Positions 47,315 to 59,073 of a DNA stretch of 64,000 bases are shown here, piece after piece. A program made the translations under genes and the position numbers. Position 1 is the stretch's first letter; every line of letters starts with the position of its first letter. Source of the DNA: Acanthosoma haemorrhoidale. Taxonomy: Eukaryota; Arthropoda; Insecta; Hemiptera; Acanthosomatidae. The stretch covers positions 121,435,827-121,499,826 of the forward strand of contig OV884013.1 in NCBI GenBank assembly GCA_930367205.1, in the 5' to 3' direction. The notes under the pieces were generated by a model. It saw only the letters and a program-made list of their open reading frames with translations, made no database searches and was not told the DNA's origin.

Positions 47315-48127
47315 GAGATTTGTGCAGTAAAGTGCTGGCAACCCTAAAAAAAAACAATTTGACAGCTGACAGTTTAGGGTTAATACAAATGGAGTGTCAC
47401 ACGATAGAACAACGTGTCTTTATTGTTGAACATTATCTCAAAAATAATGAAAGTTTGGCGGCCGCAGTTCAAAAATTTCATACAAAATATGGTCCGAATA
47501 GTGTTTTGACTTCATCAGCTATAAAGAGATTAATTGAAAAATTTAGGGAGAATGGATCAGTTGGAGACACTAAACACACTGATCGCCCAGAAACAAGCCG
47601 TTCAAATGTCAATATCGAAGCAGTGCTTGAGAGTGCTGTTATAAATCCATAACACAGTTTTTTGTGCCGAAATTGGATGATATTGATGTGGCCAATACGT
47701 GGTTTCAACAAGATGGTGCCTCATGCCATACAGTCCATGAAACAATTCAAATACTGCATGAGACATTTCCAGGTCGTGTACTCTCTCGTTTCGGTGATCA
47801 GAATTGGGCCCCTAGATCCTGTTATTTATCACCTTTAGATTTCTTTTTATGGGGTTATTTGAAGTCAACGGTGTATGTCACTAAGCCCACATCCACCCAT
47901 GCATTAAAAGAGGAAATTTAACCACATTTATGCCAAATGGTCATGGAAAATTTTGACAAAAGAGTGCGTATGTGCCAGCAAAGTCGTGGAGGCCATTTGC
48001 CCGATGTGTTACTCCATAAATAACCCTATCCTATTTACTTTATAATTCAATAAAAAAAATAACAACTAATACTAGAAACTGTGTTTTCTATTTAAATCAA
48101 ATCTTGCGTTAATACGGGGACACTCTT
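47315..48127 (+). mobile_element. Mariner-superfamily transposon with 41-residue D-D spacing, copy 2 (5' end lost)
   Basis: Matches the element at 4595 from TTTGTGCAGTAAAGTGCTGG (47317) to the right terminal inverted repeat (about 48100-48127, with several substitutions). The left inverted repeat is missing. It carries the same internal deletion, with identical junction context AATCCATAACACAG. Confidence 0.88.
47389..48023 (+). pseudogene. Mariner-type transposase with 41-residue D-D spacing, internal deletion and nonsense change
   Basis: The N-terminal part from the ATG at 47389 (MECHTIEQRVFIVEHYLKNN, KRLIEKFRENGSVGDTKHTD, RSNVNIEAVLES) is in frame to the stop at 47652, beyond the point where copy 1 is frameshifted. 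The C-terminal part contains ANTWFQQDGASCHTVHETIQ and the third Asp motif LSPLDFFLWGYLKS. CAA is changed to TAA at about 47919-47921. A further 34 codons follow to the family stop at 48023. The two copies complement each other's small lesions but share the large deletion of the first catalytic Asp. Confidence 0.85.
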
Positions 48128-49269
48128 ACAACGCGGCCTCGCTCCCGTGTCTGCTTTCCATATATTCAATGTGTGTACCTCACGCCTACTTCCTTGCTCT
48201 GTTGATAATTCACTAACATATGTTTTCCTTCATTCAACTTCCATGTATTACACCATGTATAATTACACCATATAATAATATAAATGTAAATATAACGAGA
48301 ATACATTTCAAATTATTGCTAACATACATAAATTACCTAGTGCATCAGTCAACATCTACTTTTTTATATAATTATTTTATTGCCGTTAGTTTGTTTTTAT
48401 TTTTTCCCAAAATTTATATGTACTTCAATGAAGAGCTAATTAATAACCAAGAGGGATGATGTTAGTTTTTAGATTATTTTGAGTAGTGCGTAACATGACA
48501 AAACTTTAGGTTATTCCGTGTTTAATGGGTAAATAGAAAATACATAAAAAACAAGATTATATAAACTTCTGATGAAAATTCTAAGAAATTAATTTTATTA
48601 TTCGAAGGTAATAAGTTGTAAAATAATATATTAAGCTTATCTGTTACAGTACGTTATTACATATTATTTGTTCATTTTATCTAAAATAATATATGCATAA
48701 CGGAATCTTGAGATCTAGATTTTATTCACTGTCATGTTTGCTTGTTTTTCCTAAATATTTAAAACTATATATATAAATATCAAATAACTGTTAAAATATA
48801 AACAAGATAGCTGAGCAAAATGATTTATGAGATCCCACTTGTCTGAGTGTTGCATATTTAAGTATCTGGGAATATATAAATTTATATTGCCTAAAAAAGG
48901 ATTGCTATCGTTCAAATGGCATTATTAATGACTCCTTTAATGACTACTCGGCATCTTGTCTATTTATCAAGCTCTTAACTTTAGCAATGGAGAACAAACT
49001 TTTCAAAGCTAAGCGCATCCGTACATTCAAGACATACAGTTCAATTTCAAAATGTAATCCTTTCATTTTTCTTACTGAATAATTTCTATTTCCTTGCTTG
49101 AACATAAATAAGCCTAGTGAACATGAGCGTAGATTATATTTCGATTCCCTGCAGAATTCAAATTTCCTATAAAATTATTTTTAGGATCAAAGTCAAAAAG
49201 ACACAACACAATGGTCCACATAATCGCCTTACCTCCAGACAAGAGGCTTCACTTCAAGACGAAATTCTG
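48128..49269. other. Unique AT-rich sequence
   Basis: No gene or repeat recognised. A homeodomain-like TTAATGACT pair occurs near 48926-48945. Confidence 0.45.
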
Positions 49270-49415
49270 TATAGTCTGCATTAAGTTAATTTGATTTTGA
49301 TTGTTTCAAAATTTAGATGCAATAGAAAAGGTTAGTCAATAGTTGTGAATACACAAACAGAAAGAGGTTAACGCATCAGAAGAAATTTACGATTCATTTT
49401 TGTCACAAAGTTATA
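49270..49415. repeat. 140-bp direct repeat (family F), copy 1
   Basis: Closely matches 51530-51670 in the same orientation (shared stretches GAAAAGGTTAGTCAATAGTT and GAAGAAATTTACGATTCATT). There are a handful of substitutions and one short indel in the first third (ATTTAG present only here). No coding sense or termini characteristic of a known element. Confidence 0.8.
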
Positions 49416-49601
49416 CAAAAAATATTTCAGTTATTAGAAATTACCAAATATTTTTTATATAAATATTACAACGAAATATTAACATTTTTAGCTCAAGTTG
49501 GCATGACGCTAATATTTAGTAGTTTTATCTTACTAAAGTCCTTTACGTACAATCGGTCAATTTTTTTTATCTTCTTCTTTAGCTTCCCTCTTTAGTGTCT
49601 C

Positions 49602-50046
49602 TCAGCGTAGAGGAGCATCGAGCCAGGAATTCCATTCTTCCCTATTTCCAGCTAGGTTCCTCGCCTGCCGGAGGTCCTTCCCCCTCGCCTCACAGAATCG
49701 TTCAATGTAGCTGAGACAAGACATCCTAGGGTGACCCCCAGGTCTTCTGCAACCTGGGACATATCCCATGGTCTTTAGAGGATCTCTGTGGTCGTCCATG
49801 CTGATAACATGGCCGAACCACTTTATCTGACGAGTTTCTATGAGCTCTTTCAGTGGGGCTATCTGCAGTTCCTGGCGAATCCTTTCATTGCGAACTCGGC
49901 CTCTCCTTGTTTATCCAATCGTCTTTCGCAGAAATTTCATTTCGGCAGCGGTGATTCTGCTCTCCAGTCGGTCTGTTAATATCCAACTCTCAGCTCCATA
50001 CAAAATTATGGGCAGATATACTGTCTTGAAGATGATCTTCAAGACA
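49602..50046 (-). pseudogene. Reverse transcriptase C-terminus of a fourth LINE lineage
   Basis: The minus strand reads in one frame over 148 codons with a single stop: KTVYLPIILYGAESWILTDR, ITAAEMKFLRKTIG, then TAA, then TRRGRVRNERIRQELQI, QIKWFGHVISMDD, and a tail RQARNLAGNREEWNSWLDAP ending at 49602. The signatures YGAESW, EM+FLRKTIG, RVRNE+IR, KWFGHV and a closing AR-LA-+R-EW are typical of a large group of animal LINEs, distinct from the jockey-type families A and B. The stop (TAA where a residue such as Tyr or Trp is expected) and the absence of the palm domain make it a relic. The plus-strand frames over it are artefacts. Confidence 0.82.
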
Positions 50047-51529
50047 ATTTTTTTATCAAAATATTAAATTATGCGAAAGGCTTTTTGAAAAAATATGCTA
50101 TTGGACTACTCAGATATTGATAAGCCAATTTATCATCGATTTAGGTATTGACAAAAAAAACTGACCAGACCTGTGATCCCTTTATTTATTATTGATAATA
50201 GAATATAATTGTTGTTGTTTCATATTATTGTATGAGGTATATTGAGAGCTGTTTAGCACAGGGGAATCGTGTAACAGGGATAGTTGTAGTGGAATTATGG
50301 AGGAAGTGCATCATAACAGCTCTGTTGTATATCACCGCTTCATGAAAATTCATAGCTGACTCTCCGACCCTGTGGCCATTTAGTTTAGTTTATTGCATAT
50401 TGTACAGGGCAATTTAGCGAAAATTACATCTAATATTTATTAATGAGTAATAATTTAACTGTTTCGTATCATTATTTATTACTGACTACGGACAATATTC
50501 TCCTTTTCCTTAGCTAGACAATTTTTTATAATATATGTGGGAGTGCTATGTTACTTTTATCTTGCTATGTTATTTTATGTTACTACTTATTTTAGATCAA
50601 TTTAAAATATTTTTTTATTACCGATTAAAGACACGAAAAATTAAGTGAAATTGCAGACAGATACTCATAGGCTCCTCTACCCCTAATTTTGTTTTAAATA
50701 AAGACATTTTCAGTATTTTTTTTGCTTCCATGTGCAATTTTTTTTTAAAAAAAACCTCCGCCTTTCTGTCTTTTTTTGTCTATCTTTTTTGGTCAATTAA
50801 GTTGTCCTCCTTGTCCTAAAGGACACGAAATCTTACATTTCAATTCCATTTTATGATCTCACAAAATTTAATCTCCATAAATGTATGGATGCATATTATT
50901 GATTGTAAATGAAAAATAAGTATTTTTCGAATTATTACTATCACAACTTTTTTGATTATTATACTTAGGGTTTAAATTAGAATTACAGTGAAAACAAGAA
51001 TGTTTTCATTATACTCGTAGAAATCGTGTGTAGTTTGAGTTTGTGTCAATTAGTTTTATTTCTTAACATGTACACTCTTTGAATATTATGAATGCCAGGC
51101 AGCGTAGTTAATTAACAACTCTATATAAGGTATATAAGGGGCCTATATATAATATAATGTGTTGTAGAGGCATACAATGTTCCAGTTTCTGATTGGCTGC
51201 CTGTTTCCAGGGCTTTCTCCATCCTGGAGTTTGAAGTAGCGGAGGAAACGTCATTTCTCCATTAACCCTTTGGGGTTAGTCGTAGAGTTTAGTATTTGAT
51301 TCACTGTTGTCATTCAGTTGTTAATGCTGTGAATGAAGTTTGAATTTTATTTTTCTTTAAAATCGAGTGCCTCAAGCGGCTGATGTTTTTTCCTAAAGTT
51401 CACGATAGCGGTCTGTACCCAGCCAATCTATTTCCATTCTTGGCTACTTCTCATTCCTTCCAATCAGTGGCTAATTTCCTATCTTACCGATCTAGGATAC
51501 CAATCTGTTGTAAATATGATACAATCCAT
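50047..51529. other. Unique AT-rich sequence
   Basis: No gene or repeat recognised. 51180-51290 is slightly less AT-rich. Confidence 0.45.
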
Positions 51530-51670
51530 CTGTATATTCTGAATTAAGTCAATTTGATTTTAATTGTTTCAAAATGCAATAGAAAAGGTTAGTCAATAGT
51601 TGTGAATACACAAACAGAAAGAAGATAACGCCTCAGAAGAAATTTACGATTCATTTTTGTCACAAAATTC
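51530..51670. repeat. 140-bp direct repeat (family F), copy 2
   Basis: Second copy of the repeat at 49270, 2.26 kb away in the same orientation. The ends differ by the last few bases (CACAAAATTCAAA against CACAAAGTTATAC), which defines the right boundary. Confidence 0.8.
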
Positions 51671-52334
51671 AAATAAAAGTAAAAAAAAATTCCAGGGCTG
51701 CATTTGAGCTCTTTCGCCATCTTTATTGCGGATTTATCAAGACATATTCTGTCTAAAGCAAGCAGATACTTGAGCAATCGATTGCTTTACATTTCCCCGG
51801 GTAAATGTAACTAATCGATTTGTTTATATGCACAAATTCTGAATGCATAACTATCGCAGTATATCGAGATATAGTCGCATAGGACTTCGGTATCGATTGA
51901 TGGGGTGAGTCAACCGGTTCGGATGCTGTAAACGAGAGGGTGCCTTGTCATCCCTTAATTGCCGTAACCCTCCGCTCCCCTGGTCACATCGGCCTCGGGT
52001 GTTTAACAGTCAATTTTATCCTGTGTCTTTAATATCTTCTCATTGGGGTGCTGTGTATATTAAGTGTCATTCTTTGTCTGCTCAGGGCCGTTCATTAGCT
52101 CGTTACGTGGCATTTACAGCCCTTCCTTTCATCTGCTAATTGCTGTTTGTCCTCAGTGGCATGATTAGTACAGCCGTGGTCCAAATATACATTTTTTTCT
52201 TACATTATTTATTATGTCTTATGTAACATGGGACAGGACAAGGAACAAATAAGCAAGCGAACTATTTAAAAGACGTCTATAGAGGGATGTAAAAACCTTT
52301 ATTCTAGTGTCTTTGTGTCCTATTTGCATAATAA
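51671..52334. promoter_or_regulatory. Non-repetitive complex block, possible regulatory DNA
   Basis: 51880-52160 is balanced in composition, repeat-free and without a long frame. It contains homeodomain-like CTAATTG/TTAATTG motifs near 51955 and 52136. Inference only; comparison with related genomes would be needed to support it. Confidence 0.2.
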
Positions 52335-52744
52335 TTATATACAACTTTATTGTGATAAAATTACAATCTGCCTTATTAGGCAATATGTGTCATAAATGTT
52401 CTCATTCATGCCATATTTACAATTCTTATTCATTCGCTAATTCATGCAGTATTTACAAACAGTACAAAATACACATGGTTGTCACCTCCCTCGCAAGCGA
52501 AACAGTTCCCTCACGCTCCTCCGCCGTTGGTTACGAGCCAGCTGACGCTGACCAAGAGCGCGAGAGCCACATACGCTCAGAACATGATTGAAAAAACTGT
52601 CCATTGCCAGGACTCCCGCTGTCATGTATTTATAGCAAATCACGTTTCAGTCTCCGAGGAGTATTATAGGGATGAGTGGTGCAGTCCAATGGCAGTGCTA
52701 TGGGATTAAGGTGGTTGGATAGGTTTTGATGGGATTTTTATGAA
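52335..52744 (-). mobile_element. Family A LINE, 3' UTR copy
   Basis: Minus-strand copy from the terminal box ATTACAATCTGCCTTATTAG to about 52744 at the RT end, with several deletions of 10-20 bp inside the 3' UTR. It directly abuts the 5' side of a family B copy on the other strand. Confidence 0.82.
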
Positions 52745-53322
52745 ATAAAGGATAGGCATCTACATTTCTCTACTCATTTTATTAATAAAATAGAAAAAGT
52801 ACGACACAGGTCTTACCGGCTTTCGCACTTGCTAACCTCACCCAACCTGTCGCTTCGTCTCAAACTGATGATATATATATATATATATATATTTTTTTTC
52901 TAAGCTCTCTAATTAGAAGATTAAGGATGAGGGAAAAATCAAGGAAGTTTTGGGTTGAGCGGATCCTTGTATTAGGAATATAAATGTGTCATGAAAAGTG
53001 GTCAGAAATACTTTTTTCGAGACGTTAAAGAACGTGCACCCGTTGCTTGGTGTGCCGTATGTGGGCGAGTTCATCCGCCGGAGAAACATCAAGTTTTTTG
53101 ACTCGTTGCAGCACCTCACTAACCCAGTGATTAACACTATGGCCCAACCGCCCTTTCCGCATCGATGGCAACAGACTGTCGGGGGAAAATTAGGTTAAGA
53201 ATTAGTATGCACGTTAGTTTTAAGTTTGATCGAAAAGTTGAGCCCCATCACCTTTATTAGTCAGTTCAATCCAGTCACGTATGTGTATCATTATACTTGT
53301 TTATTCCATTGTATAATTCTAA
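52745..53322 (+). mobile_element. Family B LINE with internal deletion and a nested insert
   Basis: Plus-strand copy from GGATAGGCATCTACATTTCT through the 3' UTR to about 53322. Two changes are visible against 13446-14136: an insert of about 110 bp at 52870-52978 beginning with TA and T runs (family E), and, just after it, loss of about 105 bp between AAATGTGTC and ATGAAAAGTGG. The remaining frame (52998-53198) reads HPLLGVPYVGEFIRRRNIKF and DSLQHLTNPVINTM. Confidence 0.83.
52870..52978 (-). mobile_element. Family E fragment nested in family B
   Basis: A TA repeat and T run are followed by CTAAGCTCTCTAATTAGAAG and GATTAAGGATGAGGGAAAAA, recalling 26490 and 59395. Its position interrupts the family B sequence CTGATATATAAATGTGTC. 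Confidence 0.55.
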
Positions 53323-54274
53323 TCCTTCTTCTAATGTCCCTTTGAACGGCCAAGTGTCAAGAAGGTCTAGGACTAACAAAAGAACAGCTACGGAACTTTC
53401 ATTGTTTGTGCTTGTCTCTGAAAGTGTGTTCTTCTAAGTTGGCCGCAAAGATGAAAAACAATAATCCAACTGAAATTGTTCTGATAAAATAACAAAGATA
53501 TAGAAAACCTTCCTCTTGAAATTCTTAATGCTGTGTATGGTGTACCAGATAACATGTATTTCGTTTGCAATTTGGTAGGTTTTATACCAAATCAAACTAT
53601 GACTCTTTCGCTGGTATCCATCGGTACCTTTTGCCACACAGGTGTGGATTGACATGCTACGACATGAAAGCTATTGGTGGTTTGGATGGACTGATGACAC
53701 TTGGCGATGTAGCCGATGTAAGCATCCTTGTCACATTTGCTACTTGTCGAACTCAAGCCGAGAATGGAGCGCCCTAAGCCGCTAAGTCCCCTCACTTAGT
53801 CGATAGGTTTCCAATAACGGCGAGTGGCCAATATTGGCCTTGTGCAGTTTATGGTCTGGTCATCAAGCCGACCTCGCAATGGCCTACGGTCAGCCACTTT
53901 GCCTGTCTTCGGTGCACATTATACAGATTGCTATCTCCTTATAACGACATTTACTTTGTTTGGAATTCCACCTCATCAATTATTCAATATTAGCATATTA
54001 TGTGGGGGAATTATTTCATTTTTATCCACTTCTTAACCTTCTGGGCTTATGAATAGTTTTTCTGACATTTATGGACATACAGTGTAAGTATATAGGTAGG
54101 TAATAACATACCTATACCGAAAACTGCCTGTAACTATCAAGCATAATTATGCCCATACTTAGAGCCAGTAAAGTGACTACATAAAGTAGCTAACTGAAGT
54201 ACACGCAAACATTTATGAATGAATACACCGCAGTTACAGTTGTAATTGGATGTCACTACAGGATAATGTATTTA
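53323..54274. other. Unique sequence of mixed composition
   Basis: 53620-53900 is less AT-rich, with short frames on both strands (53565-53777 plus, 53592-53795 minus) but no domain or repeat match. Confidence 0.4.
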
Positions 54275-55224
54275 GGTCGAGTCATAAGTAACTTCCGTTT
54301 TTTTAGATAGAATCTAGTGTTCGTATCTACACGCTAAAGTTACCATGACAACAAGTTTTTGTTTTCACTATATAGACGAGACTTCAGTTAGTTTTTTGTC
54401 AACTGTTTTGTCTGATACACGTTACGTTAAACTGTTTTTTTTTAACCTCTGAAATGGAGAGTCAAAAAGTACATATTCGTCATGTAATGCTTTGGGAATT
54501 TAAACAAGGCAATAGTGCTAGGGCGACAGCTGAAAAAATATGCAGTGTATATGGTGAAGGACTAATAACTGATCGGGCAGTTAGAAATTGGTTTATAAAA
54601 TCCCGTTCTGAAGATACGACCTTAAAAGACGAACCGAGGGCGGGACGTCCTTCCGACTTTAACGACAACCTTTTAAAGGCAATATTGGAGCAAAATCCAC
54701 GTCAATCAACAAGAGGTATAGCAGAAAAGTTGAATACATCACAATCAACTGTTAACCGCCACCTGGAGAAATTAGGGAAAGTCCGCAAGTTAGGAGTGTG
54801 GGTACCTCACAATCTCAGTGAACGGAATAAAGAAGATCGCATGTCAATCGCCACAAGTCTGCTCTCACGGGTAAAAATTGAGCCTTTTTTAAACAGGATT
54901 GTAACAGGCGATGAAAAATGGGTTACCTATGACAATATAGTCCTCAAAAAACAGTGGCTTGATAAGGATCAACCACCCCTAGCAGATCCGAAAGCAAACA
55001 TCCATGGCAAAAAGATTTTATTGTGTGTATGATGGGATTGTCAAGGAATAATTCACCACGAGTCAAATTTAACGATTACTGAGAATAGATACGTTCAGCA
55101 GTTGCAAAAAGTGCAAGAGAAACTCTATGAAAAGCGTCCTGCACTCGTCAAAATTAGTATAATTTTGTTGTTTAATGAGAGCAAAATAAATGTCTGATAA
55201 AAAAACGGAAGTTATGACTCGACC
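54275..55224 (+). mobile_element. Mariner transposon with intact ends, C-terminally deleted
   Basis: A 950-bp element bounded by inverted repeats: left GGTCGAGTCATAAGTAACTT, right complement GGTCGAGTCATAACTTCCGT. They are the same sequence except for a 4-bp insertion (AAGT or GTAA) in the left repeat. It is flanked by TA at 54273-54274 and 55225-55226. It contains the first two thirds of a transposase, then jumps to the 3' end. With both termini present it could have been mobilised by a full-length relative. Confidence 0.92.
54454..55150 (+). pseudogene. Mariner transposase (mellifera-like by eye), truncated
   Basis: The ATG at 54454 opens 192 codons: an N-terminal helix-turn-helix (RHVMLWEFKQGNSARATAEK), linker GRPSDFND at 65-72, a second helix-turn-helix (STRGIAEKLNTSQSTVNRHL), WVPHNLSERN at 116-125 (the WVPHEL motif of mariners) and TGDEKW with the first catalytic Asp at 153. 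A TGA at 55030-55032 replaces a Trp of the usual CVWWD. The frame continues through WDCQGIIHHE to about 55150, where the region with the second and third Asp is deleted. The long open frame up to the nonsense change suggests a comparatively young copy. Confidence 0.9.
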
Positions 55225-56781
55225 TAAATATATGTTTGAGATTATTGTAGTTATTATCTACTAAAAAAGCATGACTGCATACTTACAGAAAAGTTATTTC
55301 CGTTTACGCAACTGCTGTGATATTCCGTAGTTTACAGATCGTCTTCGCCGAGTCGCCAGGACCACCTCCACCCTCTGCCTCCCCCAACCACCCACGTCGC
55401 CCCCACTACCACCCGTCCTTTAATAGCGGTCATTTGCAATTCTAATTTCCCGCTTACCAAACTGTGCTCGTCTTCCCTCCTCCCCCTCCCTGAGGTTTAC
55501 AAGGTGCAGTGTGACTCCTCCGCTGAATAAATCGAGTCAGTCAACAATCGCCCGAATAGAATATTCAATCTGCCCGTTAGCGGATCTAAATATTGCCTAC
55601 CTCTGTGCTGTTGATCCTGGCTACCGCGAGCTCTTGGAGTGAACGATCTTGTTTAAACACTTTTCGTCACGCCGAGGAACCGCTCCTCTGTGTCCTCCCG
55701 AGGGCTCCTGAGTTTTTTTTAAAAATATTATGTAGCTGCTGACTGCCTCGTTCCTGATGGTATTGTTACTTGTGACGAAGGGAATTCCGTTAAGGATACT
55801 AATGCTTTATCCGTACGAACCATTCCATGATACCAAGTCACACTACTTACGGCGATTACAGACGACACAGCAATCAAGTCCAAGAATCAAGTTAGAGAAA
55901 CTCCCAAGACCGTTCTTTAAAGAACACAATATTTCGGTGAAGGAAACAATATTGTACAACTGCTAGTTATAGCGGCGTTTCTCTGGTAGTGAATGCTTAC
56001 AATGGGATGTTCATTCACCGATGATGTTCATTCACCCGAGCTATACAATATGCACGCTACATTAGCGGCCCATGTTAATTTCATTAATACTACGTTAATT
56101 TAGACCCATGCACATTACGAACATATTACACGGCTTAAAAATACAGCTGTTGTCTTGGAATGAGTCGTATGTTGACAGCCTTCCAAGTCGCATTTTTTTT
56201 AAGCCCCCAGAGGATAATGTTTTAAGCCATCGAAAGCGCTTATAGAAATGAAAAATTATTGTGGGCAGGCAAAAGTTCAGTTATTATATTAATTACAAAT
56301 ACCGTTATCATAATGACTTCGTTGACTACAGGTGTATGCGTAAATCAGCGGAAACACCCTGTGACACCCAACACGCTTCCTACTGCTACGTTTGGCGATA
56401 CAGGTTTTTCTCTTCTGGGTATTTACTTATATACCAATATTTTCATGTAACTAATATATTCTTCTGTATCCTAACACATGAAATGTAGGTAGATATATAA
56501 ATGATGTATCTTTCTACGGATACATATAACCCTTTTGTATCTACCTCAATACCCTTTACACTCAAGATGAATAATTAAATTTATTCGATTTAAAGTAATG
56601 CCATTCAACTAACAAATTTTATTCCTTTATCAAATCCTGAGCGCATAAGCGTAATGTGATAATACAAATATATTTTTCTCAATAATATTTATTATCATTG
56701 CTCCTAGCCCAAACAAATTCATCTTAATAAATTAATGGTTGCAGTTTCATTTATTTCAAATAGAATTAACAATCTTTGTGC
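55225..56781. promoter_or_regulatory. Non-repetitive C-rich block, possible regulatory DNA
   Basis: 55330-55710 is clearly richer in C and G than anything nearby, largely pyrimidine on the plus strand, with CpG dinucleotides and no long frame. It may be a promoter or untranslated-exon region, but I see no TATA/Inr arrangement worth naming. The rest, to 56781, is AT-rich and unassigned. Confidence 0.22.
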
Positions 56782-56789
56782 TTTATTAA

Positions 56790-57056
56790 AGACGCGCTCT
56801 TGGCCCGCCTCCGCTGGCTCTTATCCAGTGGCGCGGCTGACAAAGGAGCGTGGGCGACTTCCCAAGACTCCGCTTCCTATTTCGCACGCGAGGGAGGTGA
56901 CAACCATGTGGACTTGGGGGCCTCTGGGCTGTTTGTAAATATTGTATGAATGAGCGAGTGAATGATGAATTGTAAATATGGTATGAATGAGATCATTTAT
57001 CACAATTACTTATAGCCTAATCAGGCAGATTGTAATTTTATTATAATAAAATTGTT
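56790..57056 (+). mobile_element. Family A LINE, 3' UTR copy
   Basis: Plus-strand copy beginning at GACGCGCTCTTGGCCCGCCT within the 3' UTR and ending after AATAAAATTG. TTTATTAA occurs on both sides (56782-56789 and 57065-57072). That 8-bp match could be the target duplication, but it is AT-only and therefore weak. Confidence 0.83.
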
Positions 57057-57072
57057 GTTAATTATTTATTAA

Positions 57073-58673
57073 GGTTAATGAAATATAATTAACAATTTAT
57101 ATAGATCCAAATGATGAAAAAGATCTTACTAGCTAACTAACTATGCTTATACAAATATACATCGATGTCTTCCTAGATCCCTCGTTTTCGTGCCAGCAAT
57201 AATTGATAAAAATCTGTCCCACACTACAGGTTATAAGTAGGTCTCCTTGACCTAGTCCACTCCCTACCAAGGTCGTGCGGTTTTCTTCTGTTTCATCTTC
57301 ACCGTGTTGTGTTAAAAAGTATTTTGTAACACCTCTGCTTCAACAGTTCCTTGGAGCGCCGCCGGACCACCCAGGTTTATTGGCTGTCGATCCAACATTC
57401 ATCTAGCCGACTTCTATCACTTAAAATTATTTTCTAGATTAACGTTACATGTCAGGACAGCCATATACAACGAAACTGTTGGAGTCCTTTTGGGATCTGC
57501 TAGAAAACGTTTCTAGAAGTACAAATAAAAATTAATTTCCTCCTATCCTTCTACATGTAAGTAGTGTTTCTACAGGTTCAATTTATTATGTATTGCTTAA
57601 AAAATATAGTGTATATAGTAGTATATAATAGTTTTTTCACGTCATCGGGGCTGAATTTCAATTGTGGAAGTCAAACGAGCGATCCTAAAAAAAAAAGATG
57701 TTGGCAAGTTGCCTTAATTATTCATCGACTAGAAATATATTTCAAGAATTATTTTTAAAAAAATGGTTATATGCTCTGCTATCATGGTTAATTCGATTGT
57801 GACAGCAAGTTTTTTTTAATTTCTCTGGTCGATGTAAATATTTCTTTCCTCTAATGAATGTATGATGCAGAGCGTATGTATAAACCATCAATGAAGTCTT
57901 CTGATTAAAGCATTGAACTATTTGATAGAAAATATTCCTTTGATCATTGAAGAGAATTGAACCTTCATTTCGGCTGTCTATTTGTCGTATTATTTATATA
58001 TATAATGATTAAATGAAATACACCTATTTTTAAACCAACTCAACCCTTTAAAAATTATATATGCAAGTTTGATATAAATTCGGTTTACATTACTATCTAT
58101 GAACTCTGATTTTGACCTTGGGATAATTATATTACATTATCAAAATATATTTTTACCATATATTCCGGTTTCTTTAACCAAACCAATAGCTTAATAAATA
58201 AGGCCGCAGAAGCAGATTCCAGATTCCAGCCAAAGCAGGAAAACAGCGAGTCCAACTTTAGAACCTGCCTGATGAATACGCCGCATACTCAAAACGTTTG
58301 GAGATTGTCCTAAAGGTATCAGGGCGTACATGACTAGACCATGTAAAGGATTATACAGAGAAGTACGAGCAGCTTGAACGTATCTGATGACTATAGTCTG
58401 CCAGTCTAGTGGCTTTATCTGCGTAATACAGATTCTATGAAGAGGCCTAATCCTGCTTTAGAGGTAGGGCTGTGGTGCAGCAATAAATTAATCATTCTGC
58501 TGTGAAATCTTTCTTGCATCTTCGTCCATGTGAGGGATCGTAGATTCAACAATCTTAGCTTAGCTTAGTGAATTCCAGAGTTGAATGATGCTGTATGTAG
58601 CAACACTAAATTTGATGCTGTCGAAGTAGATATTAATTGAATTTCACAAATCTAAACAAAATCGCTATGAAAT
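57073..58673. other. Unique AT-rich sequence
   Basis: No gene or repeat recognised. 58440-58560 has weak tRNA-promoter-like words, considered and not accepted. Confidence 0.45.
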
Positions 58674-59073
58674 GAACCGTACATAATATAGAATCGAGTT
58701 TTCATTGTCACCTGAACCGTACATAATATAGAATCGAGTTTTCATTGTCACCTGAACCGTACATAATATAGAATCGAGTTTTCATTGTCACCTGAACCGT
58801 ACATAATATAGAATCGAGTTTTCATTGTCACCTGAACCGTACATAATATAGAATCGAGTTTTCATTGTCACCTGAACCGTACATAATATAGAATCGAGTT
58901 TTCATTGTCACCTGAACCGTACATAATGTAGAATCGAGTTTTCATTGTCACCTGAACCGTACATAATATAGAATCGAGTTTTCATTGTCACCTGAACCGT
59001 ACATAATATAGAATCGAGTTTTCATTGTCACCTGAACCGTACATAATATAGAATCGAGTTTTTATTGTCACCT
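58674..59073. repeat. 40-bp minisatellite, ten units
   Basis: Exactly ten tandem units of 40 bp starting GAACCGTACATAATATAGAA and ending TTTTCATTGTCACCT. Nine substitution-free positions out of ten are typical: the only changes seen are A to G in unit 7 (near 58928) and C to T in unit 10 (near 59062). The array ends in GAACTGG, a broken eleventh start. The near-identity points to recent expansion or homogenisation. Confidence 0.97.

Noticed and set aside
58440..58570. Possible tRNA-like or SINE promoter (words such as TGTGGTGCAGC and GATTCAAC)
   Set aside because: No foldable cloverleaf, and the A- and B-box resemblance is too weak.
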